Assembly (NCBI RefSeq): GCF_014284275.1
Contig: NZ_JACOFU010000001.1
Coordinates: 906,674 to 970,673, forward strand
Reading direction: 5' to 3'
Length of the DNA stretch: 64,000 nucleotides
Source: Affinundibacterium amnicola
Lineage (GTDB): Bacteria > Pseudomonadota > Gammaproteobacteria > Burkholderiales > Burkholderiaceae_D
Shown: positions 27,555 through 37,115 of the stretch, in pieces
Layout of the letters: the number at the start of each line of letters is the position of its first letter
Numbering within the stretch: position 1 is the stretch's first letter
Program-made: the position numbers and the translations under genes
Notes under the pieces: generated by a model
Database searches by the model: none
What the model saw: only the letters and a program-made list of their open reading frames with translations
What the model was told of the DNA's origin: nothing

Positions 27555-28889
27555 TTATAAAAGATCAAATACCGCCATGGATTCAACGTGCGAGGTATGT
27601 GGAAACATGTTAACAACGCCCGCCTTCGTCATTTGATAACCAGCCTCGTTCACTAACATTCCAGCATCTCGTGCTAATGTCGAAGGGCTACACGAAACGT
27701 AGACTATCCTTTTAGGGCGTAACTCTGGCGCAATTTTCCCCAAATCGATCAAGGCCTGGCATACAGCCATCGCACCATCACGCGGTGGGTCAATCAAGAA
27801 GCGGTCAAACTTACCCAGCGCAACAAAATCCTCTGCTTTCACCTCGAATAAGTTACGTGTTGCAAACGAGGTTTTATCGCCTAATCCATTTGACTGAGCA
27901 TTGCTTAATGCGCGCTCAGTCAAAGCCGTGCTACCTTCGATCCCAACAACTTCACGTGCCTGCGTCGCGATTGGTAACGTGAAATTTCCAAGTCCACAAA
28001 ACAGATCCAAGATACGTTCATCTTTTTGCACCTCAAGTAAACCCAAAGCACGTGCTACCAAGACCCGATTGATATGATGATTTACTTGCGTAAAGTCAGT
28101 TGGCTTAAACGGCATCTTGACGCCGAACTCTGGTAACAGATAATGCAAATCCGAATGCTCGGGATAGTAAGGTTCTGCGCTATCAGGCCCAGCGGTTTGC
28201 AACCACCATTGCACTTGATGTTGATCAGCGAAAGCTTTCAATTTTTCTGCATCACCAGCTCCCAAGGGTTGCATGATTCGCAGCACCATCGCGGTGACAC
28301 CCTCGCCTATCGCTAATTCAATCTGCGGCAGTGCTTCAATTAAGGTCAATGAACTAATCAAATCACGTAGTGGCATCAACATTTTTGAAATGTGCGGAGG
28401 CAGGATTTCACAGGTTTCCATATTCGCGACATAGCGTGATTTTTTCTCATGAAAACCAACTAACACTATGCCTTTTTTATGCACATTCCGTACCGACAAA
28501 CGTGCACGATAACGATATCCCCATGTCGGGCCATAGACTGGTCGCATTACCATCACTGGTTTTACTTTTCCTATGTGCGACAAATTATCTTCCAGTACTC
28601 GCTGCTTCATCGCCACTTGCGCACTAGGATCGAGATGCTGCATTGAACAACCTCCGCAAACGCCATAATGCGGACATTTCGGATTTACTCGCTGTGACGA
28701 TTCCTTAATAATTGGCCCTAGGGTTGCCGCTTCCCAACTCGGTTTTTTTCGATAGCTATTGAAGCCCACCACTTCACCGGGCAAGGCACCTTCGACAAAA
28801 ACGACTTTTCCCTGACTACCATCTTCATTAGTGAGATGACCAACGCCACGCGCGTCCATATCGAGGGAACGGATATTAATTGTATTCAT
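27555..28889 (-). CDS. rlmD: 23S rRNA (uracil-1939-C5)-methyltransferase RlmD
   Basis: 444 residues from the ATG at 28889; a TTG 9 nt upstream is less likely. An N-terminal TRAM RNA-binding domain (about 1-60) is followed by the Fe-S cysteines CPHYGVCGGC (about 75-84), with the fourth Cys in METCEILPP. The C-terminal Rossmann methyltransferase has DLFCGLGNFTLPIA (SAM site), DRFLIDPPRDGA and the catalytic Cys in VYVSCSPSTLARD. It makes m5U at 23S position 1939 with SAM. It is on the minus strand between the ppnN and rpoS blocks with no cotranscribed partner. Confidence 0.93.
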   Translation of the reverse strand: MNTINIRSLDMDARGVGHLTNEDGSQGKVVFVEGALPGEVVGFNSYRKKPSWEAATLGPIIKESSQRVNPKCPHYGVCGGCSMQHLDPSAQVAMKQRVLEDNLSHIGKVKPVMVMRPVYGPTWGYRYRARLSVRNVHKKGIVLVGFHEKKSRYVANMETCEILPPHISKMLMPLRDLISSLTLIEALPQIELAIGEGVTAMVLRIMQPLGAGDAEKLKAFADQHQVQWWLQTAGPDSAEPYYPEHSDLHYLLPEFGVKMPFKPTDFTQVNHHINRVLVARALGLLEVQKDERILDLFCGLGNFTLPIATQAREVVGIEGSTALTERALSNAQSNGLGDKTSFATRNLFEVKAEDFVALGKFDRFLIDPPRDGAMAVCQALIDLGKIAPELRPKRIVYVSCSPSTLARDAGMLVNEAGYQMTKAGVVNMFPHTSHVESMAVFDLL

Positions 28890-29038
28890 GATAAACAAGA
28901 GAGATGGCGTTCAAGCCAATGGGAATAGTGGATTCAAAGAGCCAAGATTATACCGTTTAATCGACAATTCAAAGCCAAGGGTCTATCTTAAAATGCCAAG
29001 CACTCCATAATTAACTATCTGCTATCAAGCAATATGTT

Positions 29039-30094
29039 TTAGAGCAAGGCGTCCCGACCAACGCCGCGAGAAGCGAAGCTGCGCTTCAGTTTGATTAAGG
29101 CTTCCTGTTGAATTTGACGAACCCGCTCACGGGTAATCCCCATCTCGTCAGCCAGCGTTTCCAAAGTGACAGGATCATCATTGTCGAGACCGAATCGACG
29201 CATGATCACAATTCTTTGTTTATCAGGTAATTTAGAGAGCCAATCACGAACTAGAACAGTCACCTCGTGATGTTCCGCTAAGGTATCAGGCCCATGCTCA
29301 TTATCACCTGGCAACATATCTAAAAGGCTGCTTTGAGGATCGCCGTCCAAAGGGGTATCGAGCGACATCGCATGTTCAGAGAGCGCAAGTATGTCTTGTA
29401 CCTCGTCAAGTGGTCGGCTAACTAAATGGGCAATATCTTCAGCGCTCGCATCTTTGCCATCTCTATGCTGCGCTTCAAGGTGATACTTGGCGCGCAAAAT
29501 TTGATTCAGTTCGCGTACCACATGAACCGGAAGACGTATCGTGCGCGCTTGATTCATGATTGCGCGCTCAATACTCTGTCGTATCCACCACGTTGCATAA
29601 GTTGAGAATCGGAAACCGCGCTCGGGTTCGAATTTATCGATGGCATGCATCAATCCCAAGTTACCCTCTTCTATCATATCAAGTAAAGCAACGCCACGAT
29701 TAATGTAATGTTTTGCAATCGATACCACCAAACGCAAATTGTGTTCAATCATTTTCTGACGCGCCTCAAAATTACCTTGCTTCGCCAAAGTCGCGAAGTG
29801 TAATTCTTCGGCAGCACAAAATAGAGGTCGAGTACCGATTTGATTCAAATAATGCTGGGTTGTATCAGTAGACAACTCTGCAGCCAAAATATTTTTTATT
29901 TCATCAATGGGCGCTATCGCAACGACTGGTACTTCTTCAAATTTGCTTTCTTCTGCCTCGTCAGCTTCCGATCCACTATTATTCAGATCATCTACATCGT
30001 CAGTGCTGCGTTCCATATCTAATACTCTGTCTTCATGATCAGAAACTGTTTGCGACGTTTTTTGCGGAGAAGATTTATGCATGTTCAAATTCAA
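29039..30094 (-). CDS. rpoS: RNA polymerase sigma factor RpoS
   Basis: 351-residue stationary-phase/general stress sigma factor. After an acidic, Ser/Asp-rich N-terminus (1-65) come region 1.2 ([21 protein letters not shown]), region 2 with [14 protein letters not shown] and [18 protein letters not shown] (-10 recognition), region 3 ([14 protein letters not shown]) and region 4 with [19 protein letters not shown] (-35 helix-turn-helix). It follows nlpD after 75 bp; in enterobacteria and pseudomonads the main rpoS promoter lies within nlpD, and the same is likely here. No Rho-independent terminator is apparent downstream. Confidence 0.96.
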   Translation of the reverse strand: MNLNMHKSSPQKTSQTVSDHEDRVLDMERSTDDVDDLNNSGSEADEAEESKFEEVPVVAIAPIDEIKNILAAELSTDTTQHYLNQIGTRPLFCAAEELHFATLAKQGNFEARQKMIEHNLRLVVSIAKHYINRGVALLDMIEEGNLGLMHAIDKFEPERGFRFSTYATWWIRQSIERAIMNQARTIRLPVHVVRELNQILRAKYHLEAQHRDGKDASAEDIAHLVSRPLDEVQDILALSEHAMSLDTPLDGDPQSSLLDMLPGDNEHGPDTLAEHHEVTVLVRDWLSKLPDKQRIVIMRRFGLDNDDPVTLETLADEMGITRERVRQIQQEALIKLKRSFASRGVGRDALL

Positions 30095-30169
30095 TGAATT
30101 ATTTAATGAAATATCTAAAAATATTATGGCAACACGCCCTAAATCGCCGCAATCACAATCAACTTTACA

Positions 30170-31081
30170 TCAGCGATTCGGCAATAACTTTAAAGGGTCA
30201 ATTGGTTTTCCAGCTTGACGAATTTCAAAGTGTAGTTTCACAGTCTCGCTATCTGAATTACCCATCTCCGCAATTTTTTGACCTTTACTCACAGTTTGTC
30301 CTTTTTTTACAAGATTGGTTTTATTGTGCGCATAAACTGACAAATAATTGTTCGCGTGGGTAATGACTAACATGTTGCCATAACCCCTCACCGCACCGAC
30401 TTCATAAATCACCTTACCTGGAGCAACAGCAACAATCTCTTGTCCTAACTTACCACCAATATCAATACCTTTATTTTTTGGATCATCAAATGTCGCCAAT
30501 ACTTTACCAGCGGTAGGCCAAACCCAATTCATTTCTGGCACTGGTTCAGCTGGTTTCGCAGCAACTACAGGCGTTTCAGTTTTACTGTTAGCCACACTCG
30601 GTGTCGCGCCATCCGCTTTTTGCAATTCTTGCAGGTTCGCATCTGAATAGATCCGTTTATCAGCTTTTGGTGAACTCTTGTGTGTTGCTGGATTAATTGG
30701 ATTGAGGTTACGCACTTCAATTCCAGAATTAACAGAAATCGGCGTCACTTTCACATCACCATTTTCTGCAGCGACCCATAAAACTTGATCAACCTTGATA
30801 TCACTTGGATTCGCTAGATTATTCCAGGCGATCAGGTCATTAATATTCACCCCTTGTGCAATTGCAATTTTCGACAGTGAATCACCTCGCTTAACAATGT
30901 AACTTGGGCGACGCACGTCTGCTGGTTTCGCTGCCGTACCTGTACTTGCAACGGTAGGTTCGGCTGGTACTTCTTTACTGCGCTCAATAACAGGCGCTTG
31001 ATTTGGCACGGAACTGCATGCACCAATCAGCAAAACAAATAACAAGGCCAAGCTATTTTTAAGGATGCAACTTTGCTTCAT
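30170..31081 (-). CDS. nlpD: Lipoprotein NlpD, LysM and degenerate LytM/M23 domains
   Basis: 303 residues. Lipobox IGAC with Cys22 follows a hydrophobic signal. LysM (about 60-105) has YIVKRGDSLSKIAIAQGVN and binds peptidoglycan. The C-terminal LytM/M23 domain (about 180-300) has lost zinc ligands: NKGIDIGG in place of HxGxD, and KLHFEIR in place of HxH. That fits the NlpD role as an activator of cell-separation amidases (AmiC type) and not a protease. It lies between pcm and rpoS, in the classical surE-pcm-nlpD-rpoS order, 70 bp after pcm. Confidence 0.94.
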   Translation of the reverse strand: MKQSCILKNSLALLFVLLIGACSSVPNQAPVIERSKEVPAEPTVASTGTAAKPADVRRPSYIVKRGDSLSKIAIAQGVNINDLIAWNNLANPSDIKVDQVLWVAAENGDVKVTPISVNSGIEVRNLNPINPATHKSSPKADKRIYSDANLQELQKADGATPSVANSKTETPVVAAKPAEPVPEMNWVWPTAGKVLATFDDPKNKGIDIGGKLGQEIVAVAPGKVIYEVGAVRGYGNMLVITHANNYLSVYAHNKTNLVKKGQTVSKGQKIAEMGNSDSETVKLHFEIRQAGKPIDPLKLLPNR

Positions 31082-31151
31082 AAATATTTCTTAATTTCTT
31101 ATATAAGTTAGCTAAATACGATAGGCTGAAAATCTAAACTAAAAATCTAAA

Positions 31152-32006
31152 CTAAATCACGCCTTGATGTAAAGGTACGAAATGACATTGCTCTAAAATT
31201 GTACTGTTCCATGCATGTTGAGAAGTACGCTCAACCAGCTGCAACACTTGCTGACGCCCACCGACAGGAGCAATAAGCCGCCCACCAATCGCCAATTGTT
31301 CAAGTAAGGCATGCGGCACCTCCAAACCAGCAGCAGCGAGTATGATACCGTCAAACGGTGCAACTTGTGGCAAACCTAACATCCCATCGCCATAGTGCAG
31401 TCGAATATTCGCTATACGCATTGGTCGCAAATTATTTTTTGCCAATTCATGCAATGCCTTAATTCGCTCTATGGAATAGACCTCTTTCGCCACCAATGAG
31501 AGTACTGCAGCTTGATACCCACAGCCAGTACCAATTTCAAGAATACGATGTAGATTTTTACCGTTACGTAAAATTTCCGTCATACGCGCAACGATATAGG
31601 GCTGGGAAATCGTTTGGTGATGACCAATCGGCAAAGAAGCATCAATGTATGCCTGACTCGCCAAGCCAGATTCAACAAACAAATGACGAGGGATTGCCTC
31701 TAAGGCCGCAAGTACTAGGCTATCTTTTACGCCCTGTTGTGCCACGCGCGCAACCATTGCTTGTCGAATCTTATCCGACACCATACCTACACCGGCTGTC
31801 TGCGGTGTAACAGCCAAGGCACTAGCTTTCTTTGCAAGCGGCACCTGGGTACTTGGTTTGATCGTGGAAGAGTGAGAATTTTTAATGTGAAATGCAGCGT
31901 TTTGTACCGCAGTTTGCGGCATCGCTGTGGGTGATTTACGGACATTTCCTCGCTGTGAAACGACAGAGGCCAAACTTAAAGGAAAGCGCTTTTCATTCCC
32001 ACTCAT
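31152..32006 (-). CDS. pcm: Protein-L-isoaspartate O-methyltransferase
   Basis: 284 residues; it repairs isoaspartyl residues in aged proteins with SAM. The catalytic domain (about 75-284) has [17 protein letters not shown], the SAM motif [16 protein letters not shown] and [18 protein letters not shown]. The first 70 residues are a polar Ser/Thr/Lys/Gln-rich extension not found in the standard 210-residue enzyme. The ATG overlaps the surE stop by 4 nt (ATGA), which supports the long start and translational coupling. An alternative internal start, [10 protein letters not shown], would give the usual length. Confidence 0.93.
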   Translation of the reverse strand: MSGNEKRFPLSLASVVSQRGNVRKSPTAMPQTAVQNAAFHIKNSHSSTIKPSTQVPLAKKASALAVTPQTAGVGMVSDKIRQAMVARVAQQGVKDSLVLAALEAIPRHLFVESGLASQAYIDASLPIGHHQTISQPYIVARMTEILRNGKNLHRILEIGTGCGYQAAVLSLVAKEVYSIERIKALHELAKNNLRPMRIANIRLHYGDGMLGLPQVAPFDGIILAAAGLEVPHALLEQLAIGGRLIAPVGGRQQVLQLVERTSQHAWNSTILEQCHFVPLHQGVI

Positions 32007-32740
32007 ACCAAATCCACCGACAGCGCATGCATTTGTTGAGGATTGGTCAGATCAATTTGTAAGGGCGTGACAGCAACAAATCCTTTAGAAGTAGCATCAA
32101 AATCTGTACCCTCACTAGTATCTTTGACTGCACCTACGGGGCCGATCCAGTAAATAACCCGACCACTTGGATCATGTGCCTGAATTACTGGCTCAGATGC
32201 GTGTCGTTTACCTAGACGCGTCGCTCGCATACCTTGAATTTCATCATAATCCAGATTGGGAATATTCACATTGAGCAAAAAGGGTCGCGCTAAACTGGGA
32301 AAGCCTCGCAGCACCATGTCAGCTGCCACTTTCGCTGCATCCGCTAACTTCCCCCAGCCTTTATCCACCTGAGAAAAAGCAATTGCTGGAATTCCGAACA
32401 AATAAGCTTCAGTCGCTGCAGCAACGGTACCCGAATACAAAGTATCATCGCCCATGTTTTGCCCCTGATTAATACCAGATACAACTAAGTCAGGCGGCTC
32501 CTTCATCAAGGCAGTTAAGGCGATGTGAACACAATCTGACGGGGTACCATTAACAAAGTAAAATCCATTTTCAGCGCGGGATACGGACAGTGGCCGGTCT
32601 AAAGTCAGCGCATTAGAGGCACCAGAACGATTACTATCAGGAGCAACCACGGTAATCTCTGCGTAGGGTCGTAGAGCACTCGCCAGAGCAAGAATTCCGG
32701 GTGCTAAGTAGCCGTCATCATTACTAATCAAAATTTTCAT
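32003..32740 (-). CDS. surE: 5'/3'-nucleotidase SurE
   Basis: 245-residue metal-dependent phosphatase for nucleoside monophosphates and polyphosphate, linked to stationary-phase survival. The metal site is in [11 protein letters not shown] (residues 5-15, Asp pair), with Ser in [12 protein letters not shown] and Asn in [10 protein letters not shown]. It is first in the surE-pcm-nlpD-rpoS block and overlaps pcm by 4 nt. A 265-bp region upstream, before the HD-GYP stop, must hold its promoter. Confidence 0.95.
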   Translation of the reverse strand: MKILISNDDGYLAPGILALASALRPYAEITVVAPDSNRSGASNALTLDRPLSVSRAENGFYFVNGTPSDCVHIALTALMKEPPDLVVSGINQGQNMGDDTLYSGTVAAATEAYLFGIPAIAFSQVDKGWGKLADAAKVAADMVLRGFPSLARPFLLNVNIPNLDYDEIQGMRATRLGKRHASEPVIQAHDPSGRVIYWIGPVGAVKDTSEGTDFDATSKGFVAVTPLQIDLTNPQQMHALSVDLV

Positions 32741-33005
32741 AAGTGCATTTTACCTGATGCACTTGAGGAAAATCATTGCCATGATGATTTATTTCAGAGC
32801 GTTGGTTTTGTAACAAAGCGGAATCAAGCATGGACAAAAATAACTCGCTTTTATCGGCCAAATAAGCTGTCAAATGCGCAGAATGAACGCATGCGAAAAA
32901 TGAGGGATTTACTGCTATGCACTACAACGACAATATAATCATTCATCGTAATTCAGAATCAGTGCGTCTGATTTTGCTTGATAACATTTGCGTGATAACG
33001 ACGCA

Positions 33006-34265
33006 CTAAGCTTGCCCAACACTCTCGCCAAGCCAATAACGATCAATATCTTTTAGACCCCAAGTAATCGCATCTTCTCGGGATACAATTTTATCTTGAA
33101 TACCTGCAGCTGCCAGATCGAGTAAAGATGGGGAAATATAAGTCATCGATTTGGAAGAGAAAAAAACTCTGACCTTAGGTAACAATAACGACTTACCAAT
33201 CTGCTGCTCGACGACCACACCGAGACGCCCAGACTGTAGCTTTACCAGAGTTCCGACTGGATAAATACCAATGCTTCGTACAAATGCTTGGAATACCACT
33301 TCATCGAAATGTCCGCGACTCCATTCTGACATTTTCTTCAAAGATTCAGCTGGACACCAACCTTCTTTGTACGGACGATTCGAGGTAATCGCATCATAAA
33401 CATCACAGACGGCACCCATTTTGGCATACAAACTAATCTGATCGCCTTTTAATCCTTTTGGATAACCTGATCCATCAATTTTCTCATGATGATGTAAGCA
33501 AACGTCGAGTGCAATCTCACCAACACCTTTGGCTTCCAGTAACATCGCGTGTCCAGCACTTGGATGTTCTTTCACCGAGACAAATTCGTCATCAGTAAGC
33601 CGACCTGGTTTGTTTAAAATTGCCGGGGGAACTGCCATCTTACCGATATCATGCAATAAGCCAGCTAAGCCAGCTTCACGCGTTTCATCATCGCTCAAAC
33701 CAAGTTGACGCGACAAAGCAATCATCAATGCACAAACAGCAACTGAGTGCATATAGGTATAGTCATCAGCCGTCTTCAATCGAGCCAAGCCAATCAGTGC
33801 ACCAGGGTTTCGCATGACGGAGTTTGCAATCTCCTCCACCAAAGGCATGGCCTGCTCTGCTTCGATCGCCTTACCCATACGGGCTTCGCTAAACATCGAA
33901 AAGACAGCACCTTTCGATTTACCGACAATCTTTGCGGCACGTCCGACCTCAGCGTCCATCGAGACGGATTTGACTTCGGAGAATGACTTTGTTTTTTCAA
34001 TTGGCGTGACCTCTACCACAGCCTCTTCTCGGATCACTTCCGCCACTGGTGTTCTATCTGACTGTGGCAAGGGCTGCAGAACATCACAACCTTTATCCGT
34101 ATCAATCCAGATTTCGCGAATATCTGCGTTAATTATTTTATCTATTGCCGCTTGATTTTCGATCAGAAATGACTTCTGCCAAAACGGAGAACTCATCCAA
34201 GAAACACACAGTTCCTGAACATACATGCCTTCTCGAATTTGCGCGCTCTTAATTTTCTTTAACAT
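33006..34265 (-). CDS. HD-GYP c-di-GMP phosphodiesterase with DUF3391
   Basis: 419 residues. DUF3391 spans about 1-120. The HD-GYP domain (about 160-330) has the metal-binding HDIGKMAVPP and the GYP motif in HHHEKIDGSGYPKGLKGDQ, so it should hydrolyse c-di-GMP to pGpG/GMP. The C-terminal tail (about 340-419) includes VGTLVKLQSGRLGVV, common in these proteins. No GGDEF protein is in the window, but the PilZ protein at 12.3 kb is a possible reader of the same signal. No operon partner is evident; the next gene on the strand is surE, 265 bp away. Confidence 0.93.
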   Translation of the reverse strand: MLKKIKSAQIREGMYVQELCVSWMSSPFWQKSFLIENQAAIDKIINADIREIWIDTDKGCDVLQPLPQSDRTPVAEVIREEAVVEVTPIEKTKSFSEVKSVSMDAEVGRAAKIVGKSKGAVFSMFSEARMGKAIEAEQAMPLVEEIANSVMRNPGALIGLARLKTADDYTYMHSVAVCALMIALSRQLGLSDDETREAGLAGLLHDIGKMAVPPAILNKPGRLTDDEFVSVKEHPSAGHAMLLEAKGVGEIALDVCLHHHEKIDGSGYPKGLKGDQISLYAKMGAVCDVYDAITSNRPYKEGWCPAESLKKMSEWSRGHFDEVVFQAFVRSIGIYPVGTLVKLQSGRLGVVVEQQIGKSLLLPKVRVFFSSKSMTYISPSLLDLAAAGIQDKIVSREDAITWGLKDIDRYWLGESVGQA

Positions 34266-34538
34266 ATTCCGCTAACATCCCGCACTCAAATTTGCACTGC
34301 ACTGTGGGTCGGTCTTTTTAAGGAGTCTCTTATCCAAACCAAGCAAATACGAAGGTTTGCGCAGAGAAATTAAATCCATTTTACAGCAGTGCACTTCTTC
34401 TGACTTGCAAACCCAATAGGATTTTTGTTGATTTGAGGCAAATATGCAAAATCTTTGGATTCAATTACGTGATTATTTATTCGGCAGGCGCGACACTTTC
34501 AATAACGTCATATGAAAATGAAAATCTTCACGCCCAAT

Positions 34539-35318
34539 TTACATTGATCTAGACAATAACTTCATTGGCGCAAATAATTTATGCATGGACAAATTACCGA
34601 TAAAACTTAAATTGTACGGGTGCTCAGATTTAATTTTTTCAAACTGAGAAAGTACATCGATACTTTCCAATCGGTCGGCAATCTTGCCCCACAAAATGAG
34701 ACTAGGTACAGACGCTTGTTGTGCCAAAGCTTCAAACACAAACTGCAGAAAAATTCGCCAAACTTTCGCATCCTCAGCAGGCGACACCTCGCTACGAAAA
34801 ACCAAAGAAGCATTGAGCATCAAAAAACCATGTTTCAAGAAATTGTCTTGTAGCTGCATCATCGTTTGCACGTACTTATCGGATTCTTGACGCATCTGTT
34901 GCACGAAAGATGTAAGCGCACGGCTACTGGTATCATCCAAAGTTAAATATCCATCAGCGACCAATAGCATTTTTATGAAGTTACGCAAGGATGTAGCACG
35001 ATTCACCGACTTACTCAGCCCAGCACTTGCTTCTTGCGACCAAATCTCTGCAACAGCACCATCCATAAAACAATAACCTGTTGCACTCGCTTCGCGAGGG
35101 TAAGGTCCTTCACCGATCAAGACATAACGAATTTCTGAAATTGGCATTGAAAATGCCGCAAACAGCCGATGTTGCGTGGGTAAAAAATGTGTCTTGGCTA
35201 ATTGAGATAAATACCCGGGATACTGCTGCTCAATCGCATCTAAGCCCTGCTTTAAAACAACATGCCAAGAAGGATGGGCAAGTGCAATATCTTGTTGAAA
35301 GTAATCGGAAAAATCCAT
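34539..35318 (-). CDS. Uracil-DNA-glycosylase-like protein lacking the catalytic Asp
   Basis: 259 residues, clearly related to family-1 UDG by several segments: YVLIGEGPYPREASATGYCFM (65-85) aligns with the GQDPYH...HGLCFS segment, SLRNFIKMLL with SLxNIYKEL, GFLMLNASLVF with GVLLLNTVLTV, LILWGKIA with LLWGKxA, and HPYN (233-236) with HPSP. In the water-activating motif the catalytic Asp is Gly71 and the His is Pro74 (GEGPYP). Excision of uracil by the normal mechanism is therefore unlikely; it may bind DNA or act differently. It starts 13 bp after gspC, so it is probably cotranscribed with the secretion operon. The overall length is slightly longer than Ung. Confidence 0.78.
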   Translation of the reverse strand: MDFSDYFQQDIALAHPSWHVVLKQGLDAIEQQYPGYLSQLAKTHFLPTQHRLFAAFSMPISEIRYVLIGEGPYPREASATGYCFMDGAVAEIWSQEASAGLSKSVNRATSLRNFIKMLLVADGYLTLDDTSSRALTSFVQQMRQESDKYVQTMMQLQDNFLKHGFLMLNASLVFRSEVSPAEDAKVWRIFLQFVFEALAQQASVPSLILWGKIADRLESIDVLSQFEKIKSEHPYNLSFIGNLSMHKLFAPMKLLSRSM

Positions 35319-35331
35319 ATTGCGCTAAGAA

Positions 35332-35823
35332 TTATTTAATGCCGCTAGTCGCCTGAGGTGGCACTAAACCTGGTACTCGTTCCGGCGGATGAGCTAAGGG
35401 AGATGAAATAATGCCAGTGTGTGGAACTGGCGCAGGCAAATCAATCCGTCGTGAAACTCCAGCCTCGCTCACGATGACGTGATCGGCGTGGACTTCACGC
35501 AAAGTCACACCGGGCGTGAATTCTTTGCCGATTCCTATCGTAAAACTAGGTTGTCCTTCAATCACAATAATGGCGACACTGTCACGATTGCGAGCTGAGA
35601 CGATCACCCCTTTTAACTGATAACTGCTAGGTGCGGTTTGCGCGACTGCAGATTGTCCGAACAAATCCCCCCATTGCCCAACACTTGGCTCGTAGTTATC
35701 AACGGTAACCGGCGCCTGTATGGGGCGAATCGTGGGTTTAAATATTTTCATCCCCCAATAGGTCAGCACCATACAAAGCATGGCAAACAACACGACATTA
35801 ATTAGCAATGGAAGACGCTTCAT
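35332..35823 (-). CDS. gspC: Type II secretion protein GspC
   Basis: 163 residues, short for GspC. One N-terminal membrane helix (LPLLINVVLFAMLCMVLTYWGM), then a Pro-rich linker and the homology region (about 65-135) with SSYQLKGVIVSARNRDSVAIIVIEG, which contacts the secretin GspD. There is no PDZ domain after it, only a Pro-rich tail ending at residue 163. GspC links the inner-membrane platform to the secretin. It is last in the gsp order here, 55 bp after gspF. Confidence 0.85.
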   Translation of the reverse strand: MKRLPLLINVVLFAMLCMVLTYWGMKIFKPTIRPIQAPVTVDNYEPSVGQWGDLFGQSAVAQTAPSSYQLKGVIVSARNRDSVAIIVIEGQPSFTIGIGKEFTPGVTLREVHADHVIVSEAGVSRRIDLPAPVPHTGIISSPLAHPPERVPGLVPPQATSGIK

Positions 35824-35878
35824 GGAAATTCTCGCTCTACTTTTACATTCAAATGTTGATCTGCAAATCTAGTCAGGA

Positions 35879-37096
35879 TTAACGAACCAATTGGTTAATT
35901 TCGATAATCGGCATTAAGACGGCCAGCACGATTAGCAAGACCACGACACCCATTGCCAAAATCAAGAGGGGCTCAAGTAATCCCGCGATGGTCAACGCAC
36001 GTCGTTCCAGATCTTGTTCCTGCGCTGAAGAAGCACGTTCGAGCATCGCAGGCAGTTCACCAGTCACTTCACCAGCACGAATCATATGAATCAGCATCGG
36101 TGGAAAATGCTTATGGGCAGATAATGCTCGTGCCAAACTAACGCCTTCACGCACACTATTCGTAGCGTCTTCTACCTGGGCACGCATCGCAACATTCGAC
36201 AAAGTCTCCCTACTCGTTTGCAAAGCTTTCAGAATGGGAACACCTGAACCTGTCGTAATCGATAAAGTACTAGAAAAACGCGCGGTATTCAAACTACGTT
36301 CAAATTTTCCATACATCGGGGCATCCAATAACCAAGTATGCCAACGCATTTTCACTTCTGGATTTTTCAAAGCGTAGCGGCACGCAAACACCACAGCTGT
36401 AATCACAATCGCAAGCAGCCAACCGTATGCACGCACAAAATCCGAAATCGCCAACATGACAACCGTTAGCAAGGGTAATTTTTGCTTGGTGTTCGCAAAC
36501 ACCGAAACAATTTGCGGCACCACATAAGTCAATAAAAAAATCACGATCGCAAATGCAACCACAGTCACAATCGCTGGATAGGTGAACGCAAGTTTTACTT
36601 TTTGCGTAAGCGCATTTCGACGTTCAATATAGTCTGCCAAGCGAGACAAAACTCTGGCTAATTGACCAATCTGCTCGCCCGATGCGACCAAGGCGCAGTA
36701 AATATCAGTGAAGTCATGTTGATGCTGTTTTAAGGCATCCGACAAAGCAGAGCCAGCTAAAATTTCAGAACGAATCGATGCTACTAAGTCACGAATATAA
36801 ACCCGCTCCGCTTGTTCCAACAAGGCCGAAAATGCCTGCTCCAAAGGTAATCCGGCATCGAGCAAACTAGATAATTGACGGGTAAACAAGGCCAACTCAA
36901 CCGTCGACAAATGTTCGCCAAACATCGATTTTCCACGTTTCGCATCACCGCTTTGATTGACGATTAACTCAACCATCACCGGAACTAATTGTTGCGCGCG
37001 CAAGTCCGACCGCGCTGCACGAGCACTATCGGCAGTCAGCACACCTTTTTTACTATTCCCTTGGGGATCTACTGCTTCATATCGAAATGCTGGCAC
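35879..37096 (-). CDS. gspF: Type II secretion inner-membrane platform protein GspF
   Basis: 405 residues, standard length. The N-terminal MPAFRYEAVDPQGNSKKGVL is the GspF/PilC start. Two copies of the T2SSF domain (about 70-195 and 275-395) with LFTRQLSSLLDAGLPLEQAFSALL and FSSTLSITTGSGVPILKALQ flank three membrane helices. It is the polytopic core of the assembly platform, contacting GspE and GspL. It begins 19 bp after gspE. Confidence 0.96.
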   Translation of the reverse strand: MPAFRYEAVDPQGNSKKGVLTADSARAARSDLRAQQLVPVMVELIVNQSGDAKRGKSMFGEHLSTVELALFTRQLSSLLDAGLPLEQAFSALLEQAERVYIRDLVASIRSEILAGSALSDALKQHQHDFTDIYCALVASGEQIGQLARVLSRLADYIERRNALTQKVKLAFTYPAIVTVVAFAIVIFLLTYVVPQIVSVFANTKQKLPLLTVVMLAISDFVRAYGWLLAIVITAVVFACRYALKNPEVKMRWHTWLLDAPMYGKFERSLNTARFSSTLSITTGSGVPILKALQTSRETLSNVAMRAQVEDATNSVREGVSLARALSAHKHFPPMLIHMIRAGEVTGELPAMLERASSAQEQDLERRALTIAGLLEPLLILAMGVVVLLIVLAVLMPIIEINQLVR

Positions 37097-37115
37097 AGTG
37101 AAACTCTTTCTTGAA

